From: Chinchilla lanigera
Taxonomy: Eukaryota > Chordata > Mammalia > Rodentia > Chinchillidae
Assembly: GCF_000276665.1 (NCBI RefSeq)
Contig: NW_004955518.1
Span: 736,598 to 800,597, forward strand
Length of the DNA: 64,000 bases
Reading direction: 5' to 3'
The notes beneath the pieces are model-generated. The model was not told the origin of the DNA and did not search any database. It saw only the letters and a program-made list of their open reading frames with translations. Position 1 is the stretch's first letter. Each line of letters begins with the position of its first letter. Position numbers and translations under genes: made by a program. This document shows positions 1 to 10,865 of this stretch, piece by piece.

Positions 1-2370
1 ATTTATAGCAGTGAACTCCCAACTCGAAAAAAAGAACAACCACAAATAAATAATCTTACACTGCACCTCAAGTTCCTAGAAAAAGAGAAGTCAAACCCAG
101 AGCCAAAAGAAGGCAGGAAATTATAAACCTCAGAGAAGAAATTAACACAATGGAGACTAAAAAAAACAATAAAAAGAATTTATGAATCAAATGTTGGTTC
201 TTTGAAAGAATAAATAAAATAGATAAACCCCTAGCCAATCTTATCAAAAACAGGAAAGAAAAAATTGAAATACATGCAATAAGGAATGAAAGGGGCAAAA
301 TCACTACAGATTCTGAAGAAATTCAGAAGATCATCAATACCTACTTTGAAAATCTTTACTCTCACAGGATGGAAAACACAGAGGAAATGGACAGACTTCT
401 AGATACATAGGAATTACCAAAGCTGAATGAAGAAGATATAAAAATCCTGAATAACTCAATATCAGCCAGTGAATTTGAGAATGTAATTAAAAACTTGCCA
501 ATGAAGACAAGCCCAGGTACTGATGGATTCACAGCTGAATTTTACAAGCAATTTAGGGAAGATTTAACACTAATTCTCCTCAAACTCTTTAATGAAATTG
601 AAAGGGAAGGAATTCTCCCCAACTCATTCCTGGAGGCAAGTATTATCCTGATACCACAACCAGAGAAAGACCCAACCAAAAAAGAGAACTACAGGCCAAT
701 CTCCCTAATGAATAAACATGCAAAAATTCTGAATAAAATGTTAGCAAACAGAATACAATAAATCATCAAGAAGATTATACACCAGGAGGAAGTGGGATTT
801 ATCCAAAGAATGCAGTGATGGTTCAATATATGCAAATCAATTAATGTAATACACCATGTCAATAGAGCCAAGGACAAAAATCATATGATCATCTCCATCA
901 ATGCAGAAAAAGCCTTCAATAAAGTCCAACATGCATTCATGATGAAAACCCTGCAGAAAATAGGAATAGATGGGCTTTACCTCATGCTGATCAAAGCCAT
1001 CTATGATAAACCAAAAGTTAGCATCATACTAAATGGTCAAAACTTGAAAGCTTTCACTTTAAAATCAGGAACAAGACAAGGATGTCCACTGTCACCACTC
1101 CTATTCAATATAGTTCTGGAAATATTGGCTAGAGCAAATAGACAAGAGAGAGAAATGAAAAGAATAAGGAGAGGAAAGGAAGAAGTGAAATTATCATTAT
1201 TCACAGATGACATGATACTTTACATGGAAGACCCCAAAAACTCCACAAAAAAGCTCATGGATTTAATAATCAAATTCAGTAGCATAGCTGGATACAAAAT
1301 TAACACTCAAAAATCAATAGCATTCCTGTACACAAGTAACAAACAGACTGAGAGAGAAATTAGGGAAAACACACCTTTCACAATAGCATCTAAAAAGATG
1401 AAATACTTAGTAATCCATCTAACAAAAGAAGGAAAAGATCTATACACTCAAAATTATAGCACTCTGAAAAAAAGAGATGGAAAAGAATATCAGAAAATGG
1501 AAGGATATTCCTTGGTCATGGATAGGAAGAACCAACATTGTGAAAATGGCCATCCTCCCAAAATGGTTGTACAGATTCAATGCCATCCCAATTAAAATAC
1601 CATTAGTTTACCTCACAGATCTAGAGAAAACATTCCTAACGTTCATCTGGAACCAGAAGAGGCCTAGAATAGCAAAAGCACTCTTGGGAAAGGAAGGATA
1701 GGCAGGAGGCATCACAATTCCTGACATAAAATTATATTACAAAGATACTGTGATAAAAATCAGCATGGTACTCGCACAAAAACAGGCCTGAGGATCAATG
1801 GAACTATTAGAAGGTACAGTTACAACTACAAAGACATTCAGTCACCTTATCATTGACAAAGGGTTCAAACATGTTCAATGGAAGGAAGATACCCTCTTTA
1901 AAAAATGGTGCTGGAAAAACTGGCTTTCCACATGCCAAAGACTAACACTAGACACATGTCTTTCACCATGCACTAAATTAAAATCAAAATGGATCAAAGA
2001 TCTAAATATTAGAACAGAAACACTAAATTTATTGGAAGAGAAAGTAGGTAAAAATCTTGACATTTGGGTAGGCAGAGAGTTCATGAACAAAAGACAAGTT
2101 GCACAGGAAATACTTCAAAGAATCGATAACTGGGATCTCATTTTATTGAAAAGTTTTTGCACATCTAAAGAAATCACCAATAAAGTAAAAAGAAAACCCA
2201 AGAATTGGGAAAAAATTTTAGCTGACTGTCCCTCAGACAAAGGGCTTCTATCTGGAACATATAAAGAATTGAAAAGCAACAGCTCCGGGGCTGGGGATTT
2301 AGCTCAGTGGCAAAGCGCCTGCCTGGCAAGCGCAAGGTCGTGAGTTCGGTTCCCGGTACCAGAGAAAAAC

Positions 2371-2410
<40 letters not shown>

Positions 2411-3059
2411 AGAAAAGCAACAGCTCCCCCAAATTCAAAGACCGAATCCAAAAATGGGCAGCTGAGATGAATACACACTTCTCAGATAAAGAAATACAAA
2501 TGGCAGATAAATGCATGAGAAAATGTTCAACATCATTAGTCATTCGAGAAATGCAAATTAAAACAATATTGAGATTCCACCTTACCCCGGGAAGAATGGC
2601 TAGCATTAAGAAATCAACCAATAACAAATGCTGGCGAGGCTGTGGAGAAATAGGAACCCTTCCTCACTGCTGGTGGGAATGCAGACTGGTGAAACCACTG
2701 TGGAAATCAGTTTGGAGATTCCTCAGAAAACTAGGTCTAAGGGTCCCATTCAACCAAGCCGTTCCCCTTCTGAGTATTTTCCCAGAAGATGTAAAAACAT
2801 TATATCACAGCCATATATGTGCACCTATGTTCATAGCAGCACAACTTGTAATTGCTAAATTGTGGAAGCAACCCAAATGTCCATCCACGAGGATTGGATA
2901 AGAAAATTATGGTGCTTTTATATAATGGAATATTACTCAGCTATAAAAAAAGATAAACTCGAGGCTTTTATAGGTAAATGGTCACAACTAGAGACCATAC
3001 TCATAAGTGAAATAGATCAGACCAGTATGTGCAAGCACCGCATTGTCTCACTAGTGTAA
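1..3059 (+). mobile_element. L1 retrotransposon, decayed ORF2 (cut by window start)
   Basis: This is the 3' two thirds of a LINE-1 ORF2, which encodes endonuclease and reverse transcriptase. Recognisable blocks run in order: the conserved SPG-DGF segment near 510-530, the [12 protein letters not shown] block near 1073-1110, and the RT catalytic motif near 1195-1212, which reads FTDD where FADD is usual. The C-terminal zinc knuckle CX3CX7HX4C (about 2629-2685) is still readable. Stops and frameshifts break the frame into segments (495-761, 885-1595, 1477-1701, 1798-2286, 2467-2901, 2862-3059), so it cannot make a full protein. A young ID SINE interrupts it at 2287-2411. The element continues beyond the left edge. 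Confidence 0.95.
2287..2411 (+). mobile_element. ID-type SINE (tRNA-Ala derived), young
   Basis: It starts ggggctggggatttagctca and carries pol III A box (tagctcagtgg) and B box (gagttcggttcc) sequences. A long poly(A) follows from about 2371. It is flanked by a perfect 16-bp target-site duplication, gaaaagcaacagctcc, at 2271-2286 and 2412-2427. It is inserted in sense orientation in the L1 ORF2. Retained CpGs (gcgcaaggtcg) suggest recent insertion. Confidence 0.95.
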
Positions 3060-3480
3060 AACTTAAAACAGTTAATTTAAACTCGGAGGTACGATAGACA
3101 TTGTGAAACGATAGGAAAACGCTCAAGGGTAAAGGGCAACTGGGATGTGGGAAAAGAGAAGGGAAAGGAGAAATTTTTAATGTATGTATATACAGGATAG
3201 TTAACATAGTTGTTCTACTGTCTTCTATTTCTTTGCTGAAAGAAACTGTTAATGAATCCTTGATTGATCAATACTGCATGTCTCTATTTTCATGAGAAAC
3301 CACTTTGAAGATATCAATATGTAATACAACAAGCATTGTTAATTTCCTACCACTTTGTTTGTAACTCTGTACTGTCTGTACTGCTCTTTTGCTATTTTGT
3401 AAAAGATTGTCTGTCTGTTAATATTTTCCTCCTTTTATTTTTAAAATTTAAAAATAGAAAGAAAAGAAAAAGGAAAAACC
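3060..3480 (+). mobile_element. L1 3' UTR and A-rich tail
   Basis: This follows the ORF2 stop directly. It has a purine-rich block near 3140-3180, then a stretch that recurs elsewhere in the window (gatcaat...gcatg, then ccactttgaag, then cattgttaattcctaccac) near 3255-3360, and an A-rich end near 3430-3478. Related tails occur at 10866-11540 (three), 14283-14600 (minus) and 57510-57655. Confidence 0.8.
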
Positions 3481-3542
3481 CCAACAACATTATGGTCTGG
3501 CTCTGATAGCACACATCTTAATAGTAATGCAGGAAAAAACTG

Positions 3543-3760
3543 ATGAATTTTACTAAATATTTGGTCTTTTGTATCTATTTTTTCTCCTCTTTTATTATCT
3601 CTGTTTGCAATATGCACCAATTATATACATCTTGGGGAATTGATAGATACGGATATAACATCTTGACCCTTTGTACTCCTCCTTCTCCTGCTTACCTTTT
3701 CCCTCCATCCTCAGATCCCCTCCCCATCCCATAAACCTGTTTCCTACTATCTCTCTTTTA
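3543..3760 (-). mobile_element. Probable 3' UTR of the antisense L1
   Basis: On the minus strand this gives a purine-rich then AT-rich non-coding stretch immediately 3' of L1 ORF2 sequence. Position and composition fit an L1 3' UTR; exact borders cannot be fixed by eye. Confidence 0.5.
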
Positions 3761-5664
3761 TTTTTTTTTAAATCACTTATATTTCTAATTTCTCATTAGA
3801 GAAACCATGTGACTGATTTATTTCACTGTGCATCATGGTGTCCAAGTGCATTCATTTTATTTATCCTTCCTCAAAGTGCCCTACTGTGTATCTATACTAC
3901 ATTTTCTTCATCCATTCACCTGTTGGTGATCATATAGGTCCCTTCCACGATCTAGCACTTGTGAGTTCTACTGCAATAAATGGATATGCAAGTATCAACA
4001 TAATATGATGCCTTTAACTCTTTTGAGAAGATACCCTGAAGAGGTATCGCTGAGTCTGAAGGAAATTATATTTTTGGTTTTTGAGGAAACTGCATACCTA
4101 CACCCACATGCTTGTACTAGTCCTTGTTCTAACTAACAACATAAAACAGTTTTTTTTCCCCAACAACTTTGCCAGCATTTATTAGTTTTTTGAATCCATA
4201 ATGATAGCCATCCTTGCTGGAGTAAAGTGAAATCCCTGATGATTCTTCATTTCTCAAATTGTCAGAAATGATGAACATTTTTTCATGTACTTACTGGCCA
4301 TTGTACTTCTTCTATTGAAAAAATGTCTGCTCATCTCAATTGCCCACTATTTTTATTGGGTGTTTTATTTTGGGAGAGAGTCTAATTTATTTTTTTAGTT
4401 TTACATAGTCTGGATATTATTCTTCTGTCTGAGGAGTAGTTGGAAAAATTCTTTCCCACTCTGTAGCTTGTCCCTTCACTCTGCTGGTTGCTTCCTCTGC
4501 TATGCAGAAGCCTTTTGATTTGATATTATTCCATTTGTTGATTTTTTGTGTCATTTCTTGTGCAATTTCTTATTCTGTTCCATAAGTCCTTGTCTATGCT
4601 TATGAAGGTCTGGGCAAAAATGTCAGAACTTGAAAACAAAGTTGATATTGTAGGTCGTATGCTCAGTCATACCCTAAAAACAAGATACACAGAAGGTGGA
4701 TCCCACCGCTGCTAGATGTTCTTAGTTCCCCAATCTACTGTGGTCACAATGTATGATCTTTTTAACTTTTTGTTACCTTTTGTTTGCCAGTATCTTGTTG
4801 AGGATGTGTGCATCTATGTTCATTAAGGAAACTGGCCTGAAGTTTTCTTTCCTCCCTTTTCTTCTCTTTCTTCTTCCTTCCTTCCTTCCTTTCTTTCTTT
4901 TCTTTCATTCCTGTTTAGCTTTGGCATCAGGGTAATGCTTGCTTATCAGGGAATGAGTTGGGCAGTGCTCCTTCTCTTTCAATTCCACAGAAGAGATAAA
5001 GGAGTATTGATGTTAGTTCTTCCCTGAAGTCCTGGGAAAACTGAGAGGTGAATCTATCAGGTCCTGGCCTTTTCTTAGTTGATAGAGATTTTATTACTTC
5101 CTCCACTGAGTGCTATTGGCCCATTCATGGTTTTTATCTTTTTGATTCAATTGTGGTAATTCATATATATCTAAGAATTTATCCATTTCTGCTAGATTCT
5201 CCAATGTATTGCAATATATGTTTTCAAAACAGTTTTTTATAATTCTCAGGATATTGGCAGTGTTGACTTTATCATTTCTAATTGCTTTCATGTGAGTCTT
5301 TTCTTCTTTTGGTAAGATTAGCTAAGGGTTTGTCCATCTTGTTTATCCTTCTAAAGAACCAACTCTGATTCATTGATCTTTTGTATTATATTTTTAGTTG
5401 CAATTCCATTAATTCCCACTCTGATCTTTATAATTTATTTTCTTCTACCAGTTTTAGATTTGGATTGATCCTGTTTTTTCTAGGACCTTGAGATACATTA
5501 TTAGGTTGTTTATTTGGGATCACTCAGTCTTTTTAATATGGGCAGTCACAGCTATACACTTTCCTTTTAGAATGCTAGATGGCTTTTAGAATGGCTGTAA
5601 CTATGTCCCATAGGTTTTGGTATGTCATGCTATCACTGTCATTTGATTCTAGGATCTTGTTCCC
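3760..5664 (-). mobile_element. Old antisense L1 ORF2, 3' part
   Basis: The plus strand shows the familiar reverse complement of L1 ORF2. The C-terminal domain (tattgggt-type and tccatttgttgatttttt-type phrases) covers about 3830-4620. The segment upstream of the RT core covers about 4750-5664. The RT core between them is missing, with an unrelated-looking join at about 4620-4750. The element resumes at 9087, so it was split by later insertions. No frame is open. Confidence 0.85.
4862..4907. repeat. Pyrimidine microsatellite (CTTT/CTTC)n
   Basis: An imperfect tetranucleotide pyrimidine run lies inside the antisense L1. Confidence 0.8.
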
Positions 5665-5868
5665 ACCCCTCCAGTCTTCTGTACATCTTCAGTTTGTTTC
5701 ACAAATAACAAGAGAAACATATGAGGAAAGTTAAATATTCACTGCCCAAATACAAAGAAAGAAATACAATAGTGAGGAGACAATTAAATTATTTATTTTA
5801 AGAACAGACCACTAGATTAAAATGTCATAGCCTTGACACAGAAAGCAGACAGGCTAAAGTATCATTTA
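5665..5868. other. Unassigned part of the insertion that splits the L1
   Basis: This sequence lies between the broken L1 end and the MaLR cDNA, and continues after it at 7395. With 7395-8250 and 8412-8628 it may be 3' UTR of the FAM136A pseudogene. That is inference only; no poly(T) is visible at 5665. Confidence 0.3.
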
Positions 5869-5882
5869 AATAATAAGTTGTT

Positions 5883-7380
5883 GCAAAGATTGAGCTGAGG
5901 AGATCTCCATTGCTGAGAAGGAGTAGAAGAATAAAAAAGATGGCCTGAGGGCATCACAAGAAGCAGCAAGTCTCCACCCCTTGCAGCCTCAAAATTGAAA
6001 AGATGAAAGACTTTGCTTTGAGGAGAAAGCCACAGAGCACCATGTTCCAGAATAGTGGTGGCATAGAGAATTTGATCCTCAGATTTGGATTCAGAGTGCC
6101 CAGCAATCTAGGCATTCAACCCCTATGGCCAAGAGAGGGGAAAGTTTGTCTACTGCCCCAGGTGGCAGCAGACTTTGACATTATCCACACAGCACTGGTT
6201 CTAGGTGCATACAGAATGCAAGAGTTGTGGGGTCAATGTGGCTTCCACCCAGATTTCAGAAGAAGGCCAGGGAGGCCATGCAGTGTGCCCCTGAGAGGCA
6301 GTGTGTGAAATTGTGAGTGTGAAGCCAAAGGTGCAGTGGAGACCTCAGAAGTTTGGAAAAGCCAGGAATGTGGATTGTCTGAGAAAAGCTTCAAGGAGAG
6401 AGTAAAGTGGGCCCAAGAGAGAAGCTGTGGGAGCTGTAACTACTGGAAGTGCCATAGGGATGCTATGGTGCCTTGGAGCTCACAATGTGCCACAGATTAC
6501 TTCAGATGCTGGACATGGAACTACAGGACATAATGTTAGCCCTGTTGGATTTTGGACATGTTTTGTTCCCAATGCTCTGCTTCCCCCTGTTTGTACCTTT
6601 TGGAATGGCAATGTTTATTTTGTCCCCTTGAATGTTGGAAGTGTTTACCTTTTCATTTGTATGGGGGCTTGTGACTAAAGAGTTTACCTTACATCTTGGA
6701 GAAGACTTGGGCCTTGGACTCTTCAGCAATGCTGAAACTGTTAGGACTTTGGCAACTCTTGCTGATGGACTAAATGCCTTTTGCATAAAGGGATGTACAC
6801 TAGTCTTTAGGGAGTGAAATGTTGTGATTCTAATGTAATATAATGTCTTTGTATATGGTTTAAAGAAATGTGTCTTGTTGCCAAGTTGACAAGGGGTGGA
6901 TTGTTATGGTTGATACATTGTGTCAACTTGAGTCTAGAGGTTTGGCTAAGTGACTCAGCAGTTCTGCATCTTGGGGTGAAAAGGACATGCCCTTACCCTC
7001 CCGTTGTTCATTGTATCAATTTGAGAAGTTTAGAAGGTTAACTATGCGATTCAGCAGGGAGCCAGGGTGCCTACTTTGTATTCATCCTGAGCCTGTGAAA
7101 GAGGAGGGAATGGAGATGGTGTGAGTGCTACATGCCCCTGGGTGGGGGTGGCCTGCCTACAATGTAAGGGAGGGAAAGAGGCTTGCTCTCGTTGCCACTC
7201 CTCCATTGTACTCTTGCTGCTTTGCTGTTCCCACTGCCATGAACTGTTGTCCTCTGCCATGTGCCACTCTGCCTTGGAGCCAGCTGAGTATGGACTGAAA
7301 CCTCCACAAACTGTGAGCTAAATAAACCTTTCCTTCCTTAAAAAAAAAAGAAAAGAAAAGAAAAGAAAAGAAAAGAAAAG
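5883..7380 (+). mobile_element. 5'-truncated MaLR (ORR1-like) cDNA ending in poly(A)
   Basis: Internal MaLR sequence (5883-6900) matches the internal part of the provirus at about 32090-33026. A polypurine tract (aaggggtgga, 6891-6900) precedes an LTR starting tgttatgg at 6902. The LTR stops 13 nt after AATAAA (7321-7326) and runs into poly(A)/(AAAAG)n from 7340, so U5 is absent. A perfect 14-bp duplication, aataataagttgtt, flanks it (5869-5882 and 7381-7394). These features indicate insertion of a polyadenylated MaLR RNA by L1 machinery and not by integrase. The short ORFs inside match no protein I recognise. Confidence 0.85.
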
Positions 7381-7394
7381 AATAATAAGTTGTT

Positions 7395-8250
7395 AAAAAC
7401 ACAACACTATCTTTATCGAAAATATAAGATGCCATGCTGGGACAGGAGCACTGCATGTTGCAAAGGCCTTAGGCAAAAACAGTATTTGTTAAAGAAGTCA
7501 CAGCTCAAATTGCTTACTTTTTGCTCGGCCTATTGCCCAAGAATAATCTCAATAAAGTGTTGCTAATTCTGGAGGCTAAGGAAGCAATTCTTTCTTTAAG
7601 CTTTTATTCCATTCTGTTTTATAAAAACCAGTTTCTTCAAGTGAAGTACTTCACAACTCTCTTAACTAGCCAACAGTCCCTATCTTACTATTTATTCCTG
7701 GACAGTGGCATACATATCACAGTCAAAACCCTTTACTGTTTAGGGGGAGAGCATCACTACAAGATTGCCCTGTTAACTGTGGCAAAGAGCCAGAGGGTGT
7801 GTGAGCCAGTAAAGGGAGCTCTGCTTTCCACACCATGGCTTTCATGTGTCTGCAATGGTCTCTAGGTTGGGAGATGCAGGGTAAGAATTTCAAGAAATTC
7901 ACATCCATATCTTGATGGCCAGAGTTTTCATCTCTCTCCCTCAACTCCACATCTTAAATCCACTTCATGCCCTTGCATGTAAGAAACCAAGCAGAATGGA
8001 GATTTGAAAATCTTTTTCCCCTTCTAAATTGGTGATATCTTGGATTTTGTTGTATAGACTATAGGTGGTGATACCTCTGGTAAATAAGAGCTTGGCTACA
8101 AACAGAGACACCTCTTCTGCAACCCCACCAGATCATAGGAAAGATAGAGCAACTTGCCAGCCTGTTGGTATCTGTGCAGCAAGAAGACTTTGGTACCTTG
8201 GAGGGCTTTGGATTGGTACAAGAGAGATCACTACTCAAAACATTCTCTTG
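7395..8250. other. Unassigned sequence, possibly pseudogene 3' UTR
   Basis: No repeat or coding signal is recognised. It lies 3' of the FAM136A pseudogene on the minus strand and within the same L1-splitting insertion, so it could be copied 3' UTR. This is unproven. Confidence 0.3.
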
Positions 8251-8251
8251 T

Positions 8252-8400
8252 GCTGGGTGTAGTGGTGCACACTTATAATTCCAGGACTGGGGAGGCTGAG
8301 GCAGGAGGATTGCTGCAAGTTTGAGACCAGCCTGGGCTATGGAGTAAGTTTAAGGCCAGCCTGAACTGCAGAGTAAAACTGTCTCAAACAGACAAAAAAC
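8252..8400 (+). mobile_element. B1-type SINE
   Basis: It shows the 7SL-derived head (gctgggtgtagtggtgcaca), the ggaggctgaggcaggaggat core, and the internal duplication typical of B1 (gagaccagcctgggctat followed by aaggccagcctgaactgcag). An 11-bp duplication, tctcttgtgct, flanks it at 8244-8254 and 8401-8411; the first copy overlaps the SINE's first bases. Confidence 0.9.
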
Positions 8401-8628
8401 TCTCTTGTGCTATCTTTGACCCAAACATCAGTACTACATTTTTTTCCATTTCACTTTCTAGCAGCCAAATATAATGGGGCCAGGATCCAGAGACAAGTGA
8501 AATATGTCTGAAACTTACTGTCATTCTTAGTTTCTTCATTCATAAATTTTACTTAAAAGACTAAAGTTCCCATTCTTCTGTTTAAGTAGATTCCTGCCCT
8601 CAGCACTGATGGCCACCAGAAAGTGTTT

Positions 8629-9034
8629 TTATTTCCCAGTGAAGGAGAATAGCCCCTTCATCTTCCTGGCCATGGTTGGAAGGAGGCTCATGTGGTCATC
8701 CACACACAGGGCCACACAACTGTCCAGCTGCATTTCACCTGAAGCTCCTTAATCCCTGCATCCATTGAATCTTTCACTTTGTAATTGCAGTGAATGGTGC
8801 ACCAAGCCTGGAAGTTCTGGAACTTTTTCAAATCACTGGTTACCAAGGCCCAGCTTCAGCAAGAGGTGCATGACAGCACTCAATGCACTGATGCACCTGC
8901 TACATGGACACCTGGTTGTCCTCACAGCTGCTGGCATTGCGATGGAACTTGAGGCCCTCTTCCAGATGTTCTCTACACATTCTCACTTTGGAGTCCACCA
9001 CCTCCTGCACCAAGAGCTGCTTCAGCTCTACCAC
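8629..9034 (-). pseudogene. FAM136A: FAM136A processed pseudogene
   Basis: The minus strand reads as a degraded, intronless copy of FAM136A, a small twin-cysteine mitochondrial protein of about 138 residues. The start is lost (the ATG position reads GTG at 9032-9034). Recognisable blocks follow in order: ELKQLLVQEVVDS near the N-terminus, SSCEDNQ, then a stop in place of a lysine before QVHQCIECCHAPL, then DSMDAGIKELQVK, and finally MARKMKG with TGK before a TAA at 8629-8631. Length (about 406 bp) is close to the normal 417 bp. In-frame stops, frameshifts and a missing cysteine in the first CX3C pair show it is dead. It sits antisense within a split L1. Confidence 0.85.
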
Positions 9035-9086
9035 AAAGACTCCATGCTGGCCTGCACTGGTGTGCACATGGCCTGCTGACTGCTTT

Positions 9087-9815
9087 TGAGTTTCTCTACC
9101 TCAATTTCTTCTGTGACCCATTAGTTACCCAAGAGTGTATTGTCTAATCTTCATGTTTGTATAGTTTCTATGCTTTTGTTTGCTATTAATTTCTAGTTTC
9201 ATTTCACAATCATTTGGTAGCATGCAAGAGAATATTTTAACTCTTTAGGATTTATTTAAGCATGACTTATGATCTAAAATATGATCTATTTTGGAAATGT
9301 TCTACGTGGTGCTGAGAAATGTGTGTATTCTGTTATAGTTGTTGGATAAAACACTCTCCTCTCTGGACACAGCTGATAAGATCATTTGTTCAATGGTATG
9401 CTTAACTCTTTTTCTTTGTTGATTTTTTTGTCTGATCAATTTGTCTAACTGTGAGACTGCGATACTAAAATACATTATTATGATTGTAATGGTGTCTGCC
9501 TGCCCTTTTATGTCAGTGTACATATATAAATTGTTATCTCTTCCTGTTGAATTGCTCCTTTAGCAAATATATAGTGATCATCTTTGTCTTTTCTGATCAA
9601 TTTTATCTTGGAGTGTGCTGTGTCTCAATATAAGATAACTACCCCTGCTTGCTTTCAGGCTCTCTTTGCAGGGAGTATCATTTTCTATTTTCTTCCCTTT
9701 AGTGTATGCGCTTTCTTTTTGGATGAGATGTGTCTCTTGCAGGCAACATATAGTTGAGTTTTGTTTTTTAATACCATCTACCAATTTGTTCCACAGACCA
9801 ATCAAGGGCTAATTC
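9087..9815 (-). mobile_element. Old antisense L1, endonuclease part of ORF2
   Basis: This continues the L1 broken at 5664. On the minus strand the endonuclease domain is recognisable, including CLQETHL near 9715-9740 and the region that reads SDHN in intact copies near 9200. The phrase ttcttctgtgacccattag (9098-9116) is what should follow 5664 in an unbroken old L1. All frames are broken. Confidence 0.85.
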
Positions 9816-10550
9816 CAGGTCCCTAGTCAAGATCATGTCTTTGTTTCTTTCTGTTCCTAGGGCTGTCCTGTCCCAACTCCATAAATGTTCTTTCTGAGTG
9901 ATTCTCTTGCCTGCACCTTCCTTAGTGGCCTAAACTGAGGAGGCCCTCTCCGGTGGCTAATTCATTCACTGTGCTCTGTCTCAGTGGAAAGAGAACTAGG
10001 ATAAGTGGACAATGGGCAGTGACTGCTAGGCTTAGCACTGATTACAGCAGTCTGGTGGTCACTGGTGCACTAGGCTTTTTTTCTCAAGGGCTTAGATCCT
10101 GTCCCAAGGTGGTGTTCTTGCCAGCCCCAGCTGTAAGTAATGTTCGGATCAAGAAGTAGCCTGCTTCTTTCTCTAAACACCCTTGATACTGGAATTCATC
10201 TGGTGAGCTCCTCCTTCAAGTTGCCTTCTCATGTTTGGATTTTTGCACCCCTCATCTAAGTTCCTCCAGGTCTTTGTGTCCTCCAAACATCTTATGAGCA
10301 TTGCTGCCTTTGTTTTTCTCCCTATAAGGTAGCTTAGAAATTTAAATCAGCCCTAACATCTCACTATCACCTCAAGATCAAATACCTGACCAATGGGAGC
10401 TGTAGAACATCTTGGGTCAGTGGCAGCTCTGAGTGGCTCTCCCTTTTCCTTGTTAGTGATTGTCCTCCCCTGTTTCCAGATTTGAAAACTTGAGGCTTCC
10501 TTGACTATTTTCCCTAGTCTTTCAGATTTGTTAAGAAACAGAAAGTCAAC
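9816..10550. other. No recognised feature
   Basis: This may be the upstream end (ORF1 or intergenic part) of the antisense L1, but I see no diagnostic block. Confidence 0.3.
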
Positions 10551-10555
10551 ACTGG

Positions 10556-10665
10556 TCAAGAACTTACCATTCATCAGGCACAATGATAGGGACTGAAAAG
10601 AGCCACACAGTGAATCAGGAGCACTCTGCGCCTCTGAGGTGCTCACAGTCTGGTGCGGACACTAT
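10556..10665 (+). repeat. L2-like LINE relic
   Basis: A degenerate match to the common L2 3' pattern (catcaggcacaatgatagggactg ... gctcacagtctggtg). Confidence 0.5.
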
Positions 10666-10865
10666 AAAGTGCTATGGAACTACAGAATGATAGCTGCTTC
10701 TCCCCAGTAACATCTCTGTACTCCCCCTTACCTAAGTCCCCAGTTAAAATTCGTTCATCTCTCCCACTTGCAACATCTCACATGCTAATGAACTCTTTAC
10801 AAGCCAAACAAATGACTTATGAATTATGATCTTCCTAACTTTATTCCAGTGCTAATTTCTACTGG

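Noticed and set aside
1798..2343. 181-codon frame as a gene
   Set aside because: It is L1 ORF2 running into the inserted SINE.
2287..2360. Possible tRNA-Ala gene
   Set aside because: It has poly(A), target-site duplications and several sister copies, so it is an ID SINE. The 3' half does not keep tRNA folding.
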